This document shows, one piece after another, positions 1 to 9,281 of a stretch of 64,000 nt of DNA (position 1 is the first letter of the stretch; the number at the start of each line of letters is the position of its first letter). The translations under genes were made by a program, and so were the position numbers. The notes under the pieces are model-generated. The model did not search any database and was not told the DNA's origin. It saw nothing but the letters and a program-made list of their open reading frames with translations. The stretch is from assembly GCA_913062975.1 (NCBI GenBank), contig CAJXZO010000001.1, positions 186,001 through 250,000 on the forward strand, in the 5' to 3' direction. Source of the DNA: an uncultured Micrococcales bacterium. GTDB lineage: Bacteria > Actinomycetota > Actinomycetes > Actinomycetales > Microbacteriaceae.

Positions 1-1
1 T

Positions 2-739
2 GGTGAGGATCCAGGTCGGGACTTCATGCCTACTCCAGGCAAGATCCAAAGTATCCACCAACCCTCAGGTCCTGGAATCCGATTTGACTCGGGGGTCAAG
101 GCAGGCGACACAGTGAGTGGAAACTTTGACAGCATGCTTGCCAAACTCATCATCACCGGCGACAGCAGAGACCAGGCATTGGAGCGGGCGCGTCGGGCTC
201 TGGATGAGATTCAGGTTCATGGAATCCCAACCGTGATTCCTTTCCATCGACTGTTGGTCAATCAACCAGAATTCACTGCCGAAGGTCAGCCATTTTCAGT
301 CTTTACTCGCTGGGTTGAAACAAAGTGGAAAAATGAGATCGAACCCTGGTCGGGCATTGCTGAATTAGATCAGCAGGATTCAATGCAAACAGTCACTGCT
401 GAGGTGGATGGTCAATTGGTCAGTGTGTCACTGCCAAGCAGAATCTTGGGCGAGGGAGTTAAGTATTCAAGCCCACCGAGAAGAAAACAGTCTCACCGAC
501 AAACGTCACACTCTGGTATCAAGGGCGATGTTGTGTTTGCGCCCATGCAATCCAATGTCGTGAAAGTGGTGGTCTCTGAAGGCGATCATGTGAATGAGGG
601 CGATTTACTTCTGGTGTTGGAGGCTATGAAGATGGAGCAACCCGTGACCGCTCACAGAAGCGGTAGAGTCACCGATTTGAAAGTTGAAACGGGAACCACT
701 CTGTCAGCGGGAACCAAGATTCTCTCTATAGCCGATTAG
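2..739 (+). CDS. Acetyl/propionyl-CoA carboxylase alpha subunit (biotin carboxylase C-terminus plus BCCP), 5' truncated by window edge
   Basis: Reading frame is open to the window edge (GEDPGRDFMPTPGKI...); the C-terminal biotinyl motif EAMKMEQPV is typical of BCCP domains. Confidence 0.92.
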   Translation, partial: GEDPGRDFMPTPGKIQSIHQPSGPGIRFDSGVKAGDTVSGNFDSMLAKLIITGDSRDQALERARRALDEIQVHGIPTVIPFHRLLVNQPEFTAEGQPFSVFTRWVETKWKNEIEPWSGIAELDQQDSMQTVTAEVDGQLVSVSLPSRILGEGVKYSSPPRRKQSHRQTSHSGIKGDVVFAPMQSNVVKVVVSEGDHVNEGDLLLVLEAMKMEQPVTAHRSGRVTDLKVETGTTLSAGTKILSIAD

Positions 740-2133
740 ACAATCGGCACGTGCAAAGCTCTTGCGGCATCAGAAATTGAGTCAGATAAAGATGGGTAAA
801 CAGCAAAGGTGGCACTGAGGTCATCCACTGTCAACCTGTTTTCAACTGCCACTGCAATCGCATAAATCAACTCACTTGCACGAGGTGCTACAACCACTCC
901 ACCGATGACGGTTCCACCCGTGGATGCAAACAGTTTTATAAACCCATCCTGAACACCCATCATTTTTGCCCTTGGATTACTCTCAAGTTCAATTTTGTGA
1001 ATGAAGCCTCTGACCTCATCGTTTTCAATTGCTGACTGAGGCCAGCCAACGGAGGCGATCTCAGGCGAGGTGAAAACGTTGGCTGTCACATTGCGAAGCT
1101 GAGTCGGGGTTGAGACATCACCCATTGCGTGAAACACAGCGGTTCTGCCCTGCATCGAGGACACAGATGCAAGAGGCAAGAAATTGGTGCAGTCACCCGC
1201 AGCATAAACATTCGCCCTGGATGTTCCAGCTACTTTGTTTACAACAATCTGGCCTTGGTCGTTGGTCTCAACACCAGCTTCTTCCAAGTTCAAACTTTCG
1301 GTGTTTGGGATTGAACCTACCGCCATCAGGCAGTGAGAACCCATCAGCACTTCCCCGTTGCCAAGGGTCACCCTGACACCATCCCCGGTGTTTTCAACCT
1401 TTTCGGCCCGGACCTTGTTCATAATTCTCATGCCGCCACGCTTGAAAACATTTTCCAAAACAACTGCGGCGTCCTGGTCCTCACCCGGCAACACATAGTC
1501 TCGACTCGACACCAGTGTTACTTTTGTTCCAAGAGCTAGATAGGCACCTGCAAACTCAGCGCCGGTCACACCGGATCCAACAACAATTAGGTGCTCGGGT
1601 AGTTTTTTCAGGTTGTAGAGCTGCTTCCAGTTAAAGATTCGCTCACCATCCGGTTTCGCATCCTCCAACTCCCTTGGCCTTGCCCCTGTGGAGATGATGA
1701 TTGTTTTGGTTTCAATTCTTTGTTCTGGGCTTCCATCATTCGGGGTGACAATGACCGCATGGTTTCCATCCAGTCGCCCCGAGCCATTGATCAGTTGAAC
1801 TCCAGCCTGCTCGAGCTGCACCTGCATGTCTAATGATTGTTCTCTGGCAAGATTTTTAAGCCTTTGATTGACAGCTTCCAAATCAACTTCAATTTTGGCT
1901 CCAGCAGATTTTAGCCCCAGCGAGTCAATCTCTGAAAATCTCTTAGAGATATCTGCAACCGCGATTAATGTCTTAGATGGAACCACATCGGTCAAAACCG
2001 CTGACCCGCCCCAACCCTCGCGCTCAACCAGGATTACCTCAGCTCCCAGTTGCCGACCGGCAAGGGCAGCTTCAAAGCCGCCGGGACCCGCTCCGATGAT
2101 AACTATTCTGTGTGTTGGAAATTTCTGTGCCAC
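736..2133 (-). CDS. lpdA: NAD(P)H-quinone dehydrogenase / LpdA-like flavoprotein disulfide reductase family protein
   Basis: N-terminal GxGxxG FAD motif, central NAD-binding VVGSGVTGAEFA, YAAGDCT motif; the usual redox CxxxxC is absent (WGGSAVLTDVVPSKT); located near deoD/pmmB as in M. tuberculosis. Confidence 0.85.
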   Translation of the reverse strand: MAQKFPTHRIVIIGAGPGGFEAALAGRQLGAEVILVEREGWGGSAVLTDVVPSKTLIAVADISKRFSEIDSLGLKSAGAKIEVDLEAVNQRLKNLAREQSLDMQVQLEQAGVQLINGSGRLDGNHAVIVTPNDGSPEQRIETKTIIISTGARPRELEDAKPDGERIFNWKQLYNLKKLPEHLIVVGSGVTGAEFAGAYLALGTKVTLVSSRDYVLPGEDQDAAVVLENVFKRGGMRIMNKVRAEKVENTGDGVRVTLGNGEVLMGSHCLMAVGSIPNTESLNLEEAGVETNDQGQIVVNKVAGTSRANVYAAGDCTNFLPLASVSSMQGRTAVFHAMGDVSTPTQLRNVTANVFTSPEIASVGWPQSAIENDEVRGFIHKIELESNPRAKMMGVQDGFIKLFASTGGTVIGGVVVAPRASELIYAIAVAVENRLTVDDLSATFAVYPSLSDSISDAARALHVPIV

Positions 2134-2193
2134 GTCTCCATTCTCTTACACATATCGCTTCTTGGTGAGGCCCTATTCAAATAAACTGCAGGG

Positions 2194-2991
2194 ATGGAAA
2201 ACCCCAAACTAAATGCTGAGGCAGCTTCCAAAACAATCACCGAACTAACTGGCATCGAATCAGTCGACATGGCACTGACTCTTGGTTCAGGCTGGGCCAA
2301 AGCTGCTGACCTGGCAGGAGAAGAGCTTGCAAACATTGACGCTTCTGAGGTTCCAGGTTTTCATAAAACCAGCGTGAGTGGTCACACCGGAAAGCTCAGA
2401 ATTATGCAGTTGGAGAGTGGGAAGAAGGCGCTAGTTGTTGGCGCTAGAACTCATTTATACGAGGGCCACGGTGTTGACTCCGTAGCCCACGGCGTCCTGG
2501 TTAGTGCTGCCATGGGGGCAAAAATCATGGTGCTAACAAATGGAGCGGGTGGCATCAATGAAAAGTGGATAGCTGGACAACCAGTGTTGATTTCCGATCA
2601 CATCAACCTAACCGCAAGCTCTCCATTGAAAGGCGCCAACTTCGTAGATCTAACGGATCTGTATTCATCCAGAATTCGCAAGCTAGCCTTGGAGGTTGAC
2701 CCAAGCCTGGATTCGGGTGTTTATGTGCAATTTCCCGGCCCTCACTACGAAACGCCTGCCGAGGTGATGATGGCCAAGTCCATCGGTGGGGACATCGTTG
2801 GCATGTCCACCGCAATCGAGGCAATCGCTGCCCGAGCAGCAGGCATGGAAGTTTTTGGCATGAGCTTGATAACCAACCTGGCGGCGGGAATTCAAAAAAC
2901 CCCACTTTCCCATCAAGAGGTTATTGATGCAGGCAAGATGGCAGAGCCAAAAATAGCCAAGTTATTGGCAGAGATTGTGAACAGGCTGTAA
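2194..2991 (+). CDS. punA: Purine-nucleoside phosphorylase
   Basis: PNP family motifs (LTNGAGGIN, GPHYETPAE, GMSTAIEAIAAR). Confidence 0.93.
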   Translation: MENPKLNAEAASKTITELTGIESVDMALTLGSGWAKAADLAGEELANIDASEVPGFHKTSVSGHTGKLRIMQLESGKKALVVGARTHLYEGHGVDSVAHGVLVSAAMGAKIMVLTNGAGGINEKWIAGQPVLISDHINLTASSPLKGANFVDLTDLYSSRIRKLALEVDPSLDSGVYVQFPGPHYETPAEVMMAKSIGGDIVGMSTAIEAIAARAAGMEVFGMSLITNLAAGIQKTPLSHQEVIDAGKMAEPKIAKLLAEIVNRL

Positions 2992-4601
2992 TGGAATTAA
3001 GTTATGTGAAGTCTTGGCTGGATGCAGATCCGGATCCAGAAACTAAGGCTGAATTGCAAGAGTTGATCGATAGCAAAAACCACGAGACGCTTGAGAAGCT
3101 TTTTAGTGATCGACTAAGTTTTGGAACGGCTGGTTTGCGAGCGGCTCTCGGTCCAGGACCAATGCGCATGAATCGTCTCACCGTCAGTCAAACCAGCAAA
3201 GGACTCGCTGATTTTCTCAACAAAAATCGTGAGCAATACCTCGATGCTGAAAGCGGATTGTCGATAGTGATTGGCTATGACGGCAGAAAAAACTCAAAGA
3301 TTTTTGCCAAGGATTCAGCCGAGATTATGGCCGCAGAGGGCATCAAGGTTTATCTTTTCGATCAAGCAATCCCAACACCTGTAGTTGCTTTCACCTCAAA
3401 AAATCTAAGCTGCTCGGCTGCGGTGGTGGTCACCGCCAGCCATAACCCACCGGCTGATAATGGCTACAAGGTTTACCTTGGGGGAGAAACTGGCCACTCA
3501 CAAATCACCCCACCTCAAGATTCTGAAATAGCCGATGCGATTGCCTCAGTTACTGAAATCAATCCGGCAAACAGATCCAGTGATTATCAGTTGATTGGCA
3601 ATCAACACATTGATAAATACCTTGAGCGGGCTGCGCAATTGGTGGATTCTGTCGGTGAATCAGACCTGAAAATTGTGCACACAGCAATGCACGGAGTTGG
3701 CTGGGGTATTGCAGAAAAAGTTCTGAATCAGGCAGGGTTTGAAAATCTGTTCCCGGTGGAGGAACAAATGCAGCCAGATGGGGACTTCCCGACGGTTGAT
3801 TTCCCAAATCCAGAAGAGCCTGGAGCCATGGATTTGGCACTTATGAAAGCACTCGAGGTGAATGCAGATCTAATCCTTGCCAATGATCCAGATGCCGACC
3901 GATTAGCAGTTGGGGTGAAACACGATGGTGAATACTCCATGCTCACTGGAAACCAATTGGGAATTCTGCTCGCTGATCACATTGCCAGGTCTCACAAATT
4001 TGGAACGCTGGCTGCAAGCTATGTCTCCAGCACGCAAATAAGCAAACTGGCCAAGTTTTATGGGTTGAATCATGAACTAACCGCAACTGGATTTAAGTGG
4101 ATATCAAAGGTTGAGAATTTAGTCTTTGGATTTGAAGAAGCACTTGGTTATTGCGTGGACCCCCACTTCACAGCCGATAAAGATGGCCTAACGGCTGCAT
4201 TGCTGGTGAGCTCTGTCGCCAATCAGATAAGTTCAGAGGGTCTTAGCCTGATTGACCGTCTGAACGAAATCTCTGAGTTCACGGGGTTTTATGAAACCGA
4301 TCAAATCTCTCTAAGACTAGAAAGCAATCAAAAAGTTGCCCAAACGGTTTCAATCATCAGGGCATCTGGAGAGCTAGAGGTTGATGGCAAGACTAGTCAG
4401 ATCACTGATTTGAGCATCACCGACCCCAGGCTGGATATGTTGGAAATACGCTTTGATGAAAACTCAAAGGCATTGATTAGGGCCAGTGGAACAGAACCCA
4501 AACTCAAGTGCTATCTGGAGAGTAAGGGGACCGATGCTCGGGAGGCCAAGTCTAAGATGGACCAAATCAGGGAGTCAGTTCAAAAAATTCTAGAGCAGTG
4601 A
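2991..4601 (+). CDS. pmmB: Phospho-sugar mutase (phosphomannomutase/phosphoglucomutase, PmmB-like)
   Basis: TASHNPPADNGYKVY active-site serine loop, DPDADRLAV metal-binding loop, RASGTEPKLKCY phosphate-binding motif. Confidence 0.92.
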   Translation: MELSYVKSWLDADPDPETKAELQELIDSKNHETLEKLFSDRLSFGTAGLRAALGPGPMRMNRLTVSQTSKGLADFLNKNREQYLDAESGLSIVIGYDGRKNSKIFAKDSAEIMAAEGIKVYLFDQAIPTPVVAFTSKNLSCSAAVVVTASHNPPADNGYKVYLGGETGHSQITPPQDSEIADAIASVTEINPANRSSDYQLIGNQHIDKYLERAAQLVDSVGESDLKIVHTAMHGVGWGIAEKVLNQAGFENLFPVEEQMQPDGDFPTVDFPNPEEPGAMDLALMKALEVNADLILANDPDADRLAVGVKHDGEYSMLTGNQLGILLADHIARSHKFGTLAASYVSSTQISKLAKFYGLNHELTATGFKWISKVENLVFGFEEALGYCVDPHFTADKDGLTAALLVSSVANQISSEGLSLIDRLNEISEFTGFYETDQISLRLESNQKVAQTVSIIRASGELEVDGKTSQITDLSITDPRLDMLEIRFDENSKALIRASGTEPKLKCYLESKGTDAREAKSKMDQIRESVQKILEQ

Positions 4602-4862
4602 TTTTGTCAGCTTTTGAGATAGCTCGTCTAGATCAAAAACATTTTCCACGCTGATGACTTCAGCTCTAATTCCATCAAGTTGCGAGCTAAGTTCAGGGGT
4701 GCAGAGAACTATCTGAGCGAGTGAATCAGGATTGAGTGCAGATTTGATGTCGGTTGCGTCAACATCAGCCTCAATATCCAGTTGACTGAGGACTTTCTCA
4801 GCGTTCATTTTCAACAAAACTGAGGTTCCGATCCCCATTCCACACACCGCTAAAAGCTTCAT
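4590..4862 (-). CDS. PTS system IIB component (ascorbate/lactose-like fold, phosphocysteine motif)
   Basis: 90 aa, N-terminal CGMGIGTS phosphocysteine loop. Confidence 0.85.
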   Translation of the reverse strand: MKLLAVCGMGIGTSVLLKMNAEKVLSQLDIEADVDATDIKSALNPDSLAQIVLCTPELSSQLDGIRAEVISVENVFDLDELSQKLTKSLL

Positions 4863-4869
4863 GAGAAAA

Positions 4870-5334
4870 TCATGTCAGGTTTATGGAAAATGCATCGAGA
4901 ACTTCGCCAGAAGAGGAACAATTCACCAGGTTTTCAACAGCCTTGGGCTGACTAAAAACCTCAGCAATCGCAGTAAGCATCTGCAAATGAGCTGCATCGT
5001 CTTTGGCAGAGATTGCAATAATCACTCGAACCGGATCGTTTTTCTCATTCCCGCTAAAAACCCCTTCGCGGTTGATGATTACAGATGCACCGGTTTTGAT
5101 AACAGAATCGGATGGTCGTCCGTGAACAATTGCCACTGATGGAGCAATCACCATGTAAGGGCCCTTTGTTTGAATTATCTCTAAAATCTCATCTACATAG
5201 CTTTTCAGCACCAGTCCAGAGCTGACCAGTAAATCACCAGCCGCCTCACTTGCCTCTAGAAAACTCTCGAAGTGGCCGAAGGTAATTGCTTCAGGGGCGA
5301 TAAATTCATTCAAACTGGGTGAAGCCACTATCAA
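4870..5334 (-). CDS. PTS system IIA component (mannitol/fructose/ascorbate type)
   Basis: 154 aa with VAIVHGRPSDSV around the candidate phosphohistidine; adjacent to the IIB gene; start lies inside the 3' end of add. Confidence 0.85.
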   Translation of the reverse strand: MIVASPSLNEFIAPEAITFGHFESFLEASEAAGDLLVSSGLVLKSYVDEILEIIQTKGPYMVIAPSVAIVHGRPSDSVIKTGASVIINREGVFSGNEKNDPVRVIIAISAKDDAAHLQMLTAIAEVFSQPKAVENLVNCSSSGEVLDAFSINLT

Positions 5335-6388
5335 TCATCTCCATCAGTTCCTCGCGAGTGTCAAGGCTTTGGAAACTGGCTTCAACGGCGTTGATTTGAA
5401 ACTGATGAAGATCTTCAATGCCGTATTCAAAATTCTCACTTAGCATCTCCAATTCTCGTGTCAGGGTGGTTGCTGACTGCAATCTGTTGTCGGTGTTAAC
5501 AGTCACCTGAAAACCAAGCTCATACAAAGAGTCAAACGGGTGATTAGCGATTCCTGAACCCAATTGTTCACCTGCTCCGGTCTGCAGGTTTGAACTGGGG
5601 GAAATCTCTAGGGCAATTTGCCTATCGTGCACCCACTCGGCAACTGGTCCCAGCAAGACCAAATCCGTGTCACCCTCGGTTCGAGTCAGCATCACATCCT
5701 CAATGATGTTCACTCCATGCCCAAGCCGCAGCGCACGACCGGTTACGATTGCATCCTTGATTGAGCTCAACCCATCCGCTTCACCCGCGTGAACGGTGAT
5801 TGGCATTAGCTGATCCGCTAGAAAATCAAAGGCTGTTTTATGCATGGATGGCGGGAATCCTTTTTCAGGCCCAGCAATGTCAAAGCCAACCACTCCATCG
5901 TTTCTATTGGCAACAGCAAGTTCTGCTATCTCGAGACTGCGATTTCCCTGCCTCATCGCAGAAACTATTTGGCCGGTGCGGATAAATCCACCCATCGCCT
6001 CCACCAGCTCCATGCCCTCTTCCAGTCCATCCTGAACCGCATCAACTGCCTCTTGCAAAGTCAAACCAGATTGCTGGTGCTGCTCCGGAGCCCAGCGAAG
6101 CTCGGCATAAATGACACCATCGGCATGAAGATCCAATACTGTCTCGGTTGCAATCCTGCGCAGGTGTTCAGGCTTCTGCATAACAGCGATGGTGTGGTCA
6201 AAGGTGACTAAGTAACGCTCCAAGGAGCCTGAATTGGCGTTTTGATAAAACCAGGTCGATAGCCCATGCGGTTCGCTTTCGGGAAGCTTGTAGCCAATCT
6301 CATCTGCAATCTCGATCATGGTTGAGCTTCGAAGACCACCATCAAGGTGGTCATGAAGTGAAATCTTTGGCAGTTTCTGAATGTCCAT
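5306..6388 (-). CDS. add: Adenosine deaminase
   Basis: SLHDHLDGGLR metal-binding motif, VHAGEA, GHGVNI, NTDNR motifs. Confidence 0.94.
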   Translation of the reverse strand: MDIQKLPKISLHDHLDGGLRSSTMIEIADEIGYKLPESEPHGLSTWFYQNANSGSLERYLVTFDHTIAVMQKPEHLRRIATETVLDLHADGVIYAELRWAPEQHQQSGLTLQEAVDAVQDGLEEGMELVEAMGGFIRTGQIVSAMRQGNRSLEIAELAVANRNDGVVGFDIAGPEKGFPPSMHKTAFDFLADQLMPITVHAGEADGLSSIKDAIVTGRALRLGHGVNIIEDVMLTRTEGDTDLVLLGPVAEWVHDRQIALEISPSSNLQTGAGEQLGSGIANHPFDSLYELGFQVTVNTDNRLQSATTLTRELEMLSENFEYGIEDLHQFQINAVEASFQSLDTREELMEMIDSGFTQFE

Positions 6389-7656
6389 CAGCGCATCTCC
6401 TTCAAAATAATCGGCTTGCGTTCAATTTTTTCTCCGATTTCAACGGCCTGTGCAATGTCCATCGTTGCCCCCTCAATTTTCTGCTCAGCGTCAGTAAACA
6501 ACTCACATATCAACTCGCCCTTGCTAACCCATTCACCCTGAGTTTTATTCAACACCACCCCAGCAGCGTTCTGAACCTCAGCACCTTGTTTTTCCCTGCC
6601 CGCACCCAGGCGCCAACTTGCCATGCCAACCCCGAGGGCATCAATGTTTAGATAACCATCGGTCTCAGCAACGACCGATTCTGAGTGCTTGGCTTTGTCC
6701 AAGGGAGCATGCGCATCACCGCCCTGTGCTGCAACCATCTCAACCCATTTATCCATTGCCTTGCCATTTTTGAGATTCTCTGACGGATCCGCCTCAACCC
6801 CAGCTAGTTTCAACATTTCTCTTGCTATCTCAACCGTTAGCTCAACAACGTCTGCTGGTCCACCGCCTGCTAGCACCTCAAGGGATTCTTCGACCTCCAA
6901 AGCATTTCCAATTTTTTTGCCAAGTGGTGTGGACATATCGGTGAGGAACGCACTTGTTGCAACCGAGGAGTCCCTGCCAATCTCGACCAGGGTGTTTGCA
7001 AGCTTGTCTGCCTGCTCTAAATCCTTCATGAACGCACCACTACCGACTTTCACATCAAGCACCAGAGCCTTGGTTCCCTCAGCAATTTTTTTACTCATAA
7101 TCGAAGAAGCAATGAGAGGAGTTGCCTCCACCGTGCCGGTTACATCTCTAAGTGCATATAGCTTTTTATCTGCCGGTGCCAATCCGTCTCCCGCTGCACA
7201 CACCACAGCACCTACGGTTTTTAGCTGATCAAAGATCTGCTGATTGCTGAGGCTTGCCTGCCAGCCAGGAATGGCCTCAAATTTGTCCAATGTGCCACCA
7301 GTGTGGCCAAGTCCCCTGCCACTCAGTTGAGGAACCGCTACCCCGTAACTTGCAACCAGCGGGGCCAGCGGCAAGGTGATCTTGTCACCAACACCACCGG
7401 TGGAGTGTTTATCGGCTGTGGGTTTATCAAGACCTGAAAAGTTCATGGTCTCACCAGACTCAATCATGGCTTGAGTTAGAAATCTGACCTCATCGCGACT
7501 CATGCCATTGAGCAAGATTGCCATGGCCATTGAGCTCATCTGCTCATCGGTTATTTGGCCGGTTGTGTAGTTTTCAATCAACCACTGAATCTCTTGGTTT
7601 GAAAGTTCGTGCTTATCTCTTTTTTTTACAATCAGCTCAACGGCACTCACAGCCAT
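6388..7656 (-). CDS. deoA: Thymidine phosphorylase
   Basis: DKHSTGGVGDKITL signature, GRGLGHTGGTLDKFEAIPG. Confidence 0.95.
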   Translation of the reverse strand: MAVSAVELIVKKRDKHELSNQEIQWLIENYTTGQITDEQMSSMAMAILLNGMSRDEVRFLTQAMIESGETMNFSGLDKPTADKHSTGGVGDKITLPLAPLVASYGVAVPQLSGRGLGHTGGTLDKFEAIPGWQASLSNQQIFDQLKTVGAVVCAAGDGLAPADKKLYALRDVTGTVEATPLIASSIMSKKIAEGTKALVLDVKVGSGAFMKDLEQADKLANTLVEIGRDSSVATSAFLTDMSTPLGKKIGNALEVEESLEVLAGGGPADVVELTVEIAREMLKLAGVEADPSENLKNGKAMDKWVEMVAAQGGDAHAPLDKAKHSESVVAETDGYLNIDALGVGMASWRLGAGREKQGAEVQNAAGVVLNKTQGEWVSKGELICELFTDAEQKIEGATMDIAQAVEIGEKIERKPIILKEMR

Positions 7657-8049
7657 TTAGTTCTCCTGCAAATCACTTGGGCCAAAGGCATCTGGGATTA
7701 CTTCCTCGATGCTTTTGATTCCGCTTATGGTCTCCAGCATCATGCCGGTGGCTGCATGCTCGCTCAACAGTTGACGGCATCTTCCGCAGGGCATGATCAC
7801 CGCACCTTCTTGGTCAACGCAGCAAAACGCAACCAATTTGCCGCCGCCCTTGGCAAACAATTCTGAAACCAGTGAGCACTCGGCGCAGAGAGTCAATCCA
7901 TAGCTTGCGTTTTCAACATTTGCACCACTGATGATTTGCCCACTGTCTGTGATGGCGGCAGCCCCAACCGGATAGTTTGAATAAGGGGCGTATGCCTTTT
8001 CACTCGCCTTGGCGGCGACTTGCCTAAGTTGTTCCCAGTTAATTTCCAT
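7657..8049 (-). CDS. cdd: Cytidine deaminase
   Basis: NVENASYGLTLCAE...PCGRCRQLLSE zinc-binding motifs. Confidence 0.95.
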   Translation of the reverse strand: MEINWEQLRQVAAKASEKAYAPYSNYPVGAAAITDSGQIISGANVENASYGLTLCAECSLVSELFAKGGGKLVAFCCVDQEGAVIMPCGRCRQLLSEHAATGMMLETISGIKSIEEVIPDAFGPSDLQEN

Positions 8050-8051
8050 AG

Positions 8052-9281
8052 CTAGCTCTTCACGTAAGGTTTTCCGGCCGCCGCAGGGCCTTTCACTTTT
8101 CCAACCAGACCTGCCACGGCCACTACTGTAAGCACGTATGGAAGCATCAGCAAAAACTCGCTAGGTAGAGGTGATCCAACTATCTGCAGCGCATATTGCA
8201 AATTTAGAGCAAAACCAAAAAGCAAAGCCGCCATTGCTGCGTAAACGGGGTTCCATCTACCGAAAATCAAGGCTGCCAATGCGATGTATCCAGCCCCATT
8301 TGTCATTTCTTTTCCAAACGCTCCCACCTGGCCAAGGGTGAAAAAACTTCCTCCGAGTCCAGCTAGTGCGCCACCAATCATTACCGACATATATCTGGTT
8401 CGGAATACATTAATACCAACCGTGTCACTGGCCTTTGGGTATTCTCCGACTGATCGAAGCCTGAGGCCCCAGCGAGTTTTGAATAAAGCCAAAAACACTC
8501 CGGCAACCGCCAAATACATCAAATAAACAATCAGTGTCTGATTGAACAAAACGGGGCCAATGACGGGAATCTGTCCAAGCAGCGGAATTGAGATTCGCTC
8601 AAACCTTGGCGGCTGGTTTAACAACGAGATGTTATCCGCCAGCAGTGTTGAGAATAAAAAGCTGGTGAGACCAATAATCAAAACATTTATCACCACACCG
8701 GTGATGATTTGATCAACCAGATACTTGATTGAAAACACTGCCAAAATTGATGCCACCAGGGCACCCGCAATCATTGCCGCTAAGATTCCAAGCAAAACAC
8801 TGTCGGTTACCGAGGCCACCAGAGCCGAGGTGAAGGCACCAGCCAGTAGCTGACCTTCAATGGCAATGTTGATGATTCCAACTCTTTCACTCAAAGCTCC
8901 AGACAAAGAACCAAAAATCAATGGAACGGCAAGTGCTAATGAACCCGCCAAAAGAGTTGTGAAGGTCATGGTGGCTCCAGAGAAAAGCCATGCAAGAACC
9001 GCCATGATCAAGCCAAAGCTAAATGCTATAACAGCAATCAAAGGGGTCTTTTTGTTTCTAACAAAGGTCAAATAAACACTCAGAGCCGTCATAGCAAGCA
9101 TCAATGCCAGCATCACGGTTGCAAAACCCTGTGAGGGGAGAATGATATTCGGAATAGGAAACAAATCTGTCCTGGTAGCTATTTGAACCTCAAGTTGTTC
9201 TCCCCCAACGTTTGGAACAATCAAACTCGCAGCCAGGAGCAAAACAATTAGTGCAATTGGGGTCTTTTTACTCTGTTTCAC
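8052..9281 (-). CDS. Nucleoside ABC transporter permease
   Basis: Polytopic membrane protein with BPD_transp_2-like segments (SLSGALSERVGIINIAIEGQLLAGAF), adjacent to a second permease and ATPase. Confidence 0.9.
   Translation of the reverse strand: MKQSKKTPIALIVLLLAASLIVPNVGGEQLEVQIATRTDLFPIPNIILPSQGFATVMLALMLAMTALSVYLTFVRNKKTPLIAVIAFSFGLIMAVLAWLFSGATMTFTTLLAGSLALAVPLIFGSLSGALSERVGIINIAIEGQLLAGAFTSALVASVTDSVLLGILAAMIAGALVASILAVFSIKYLVDQIITGVVINVLIIGLTSFLFSTLLADNISLLNQPPRFERISIPLLGQIPVIGPVLFNQTLIVYLMYLAVAGVFLALFKTRWGLRLRSVGEYPKASDTVGINVFRTRYMSVMIGGALAGLGGSFFTLGQVGAFGKEMTNGAGYIALAALIFGRWNPVYAAMAALLFGFALNLQYALQIVGSPLPSEFLLMLPYVLTVVAVAGLVGKVKGPAAAGKPYVKS

Noticed and set aside
6689-7228. 179-aa plus-strand Ser/Ala/Pro-rich ORF opposite deoA
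   Set aside because: Antisense shadow of a conserved gene, with composition bias typical of spurious ORFs
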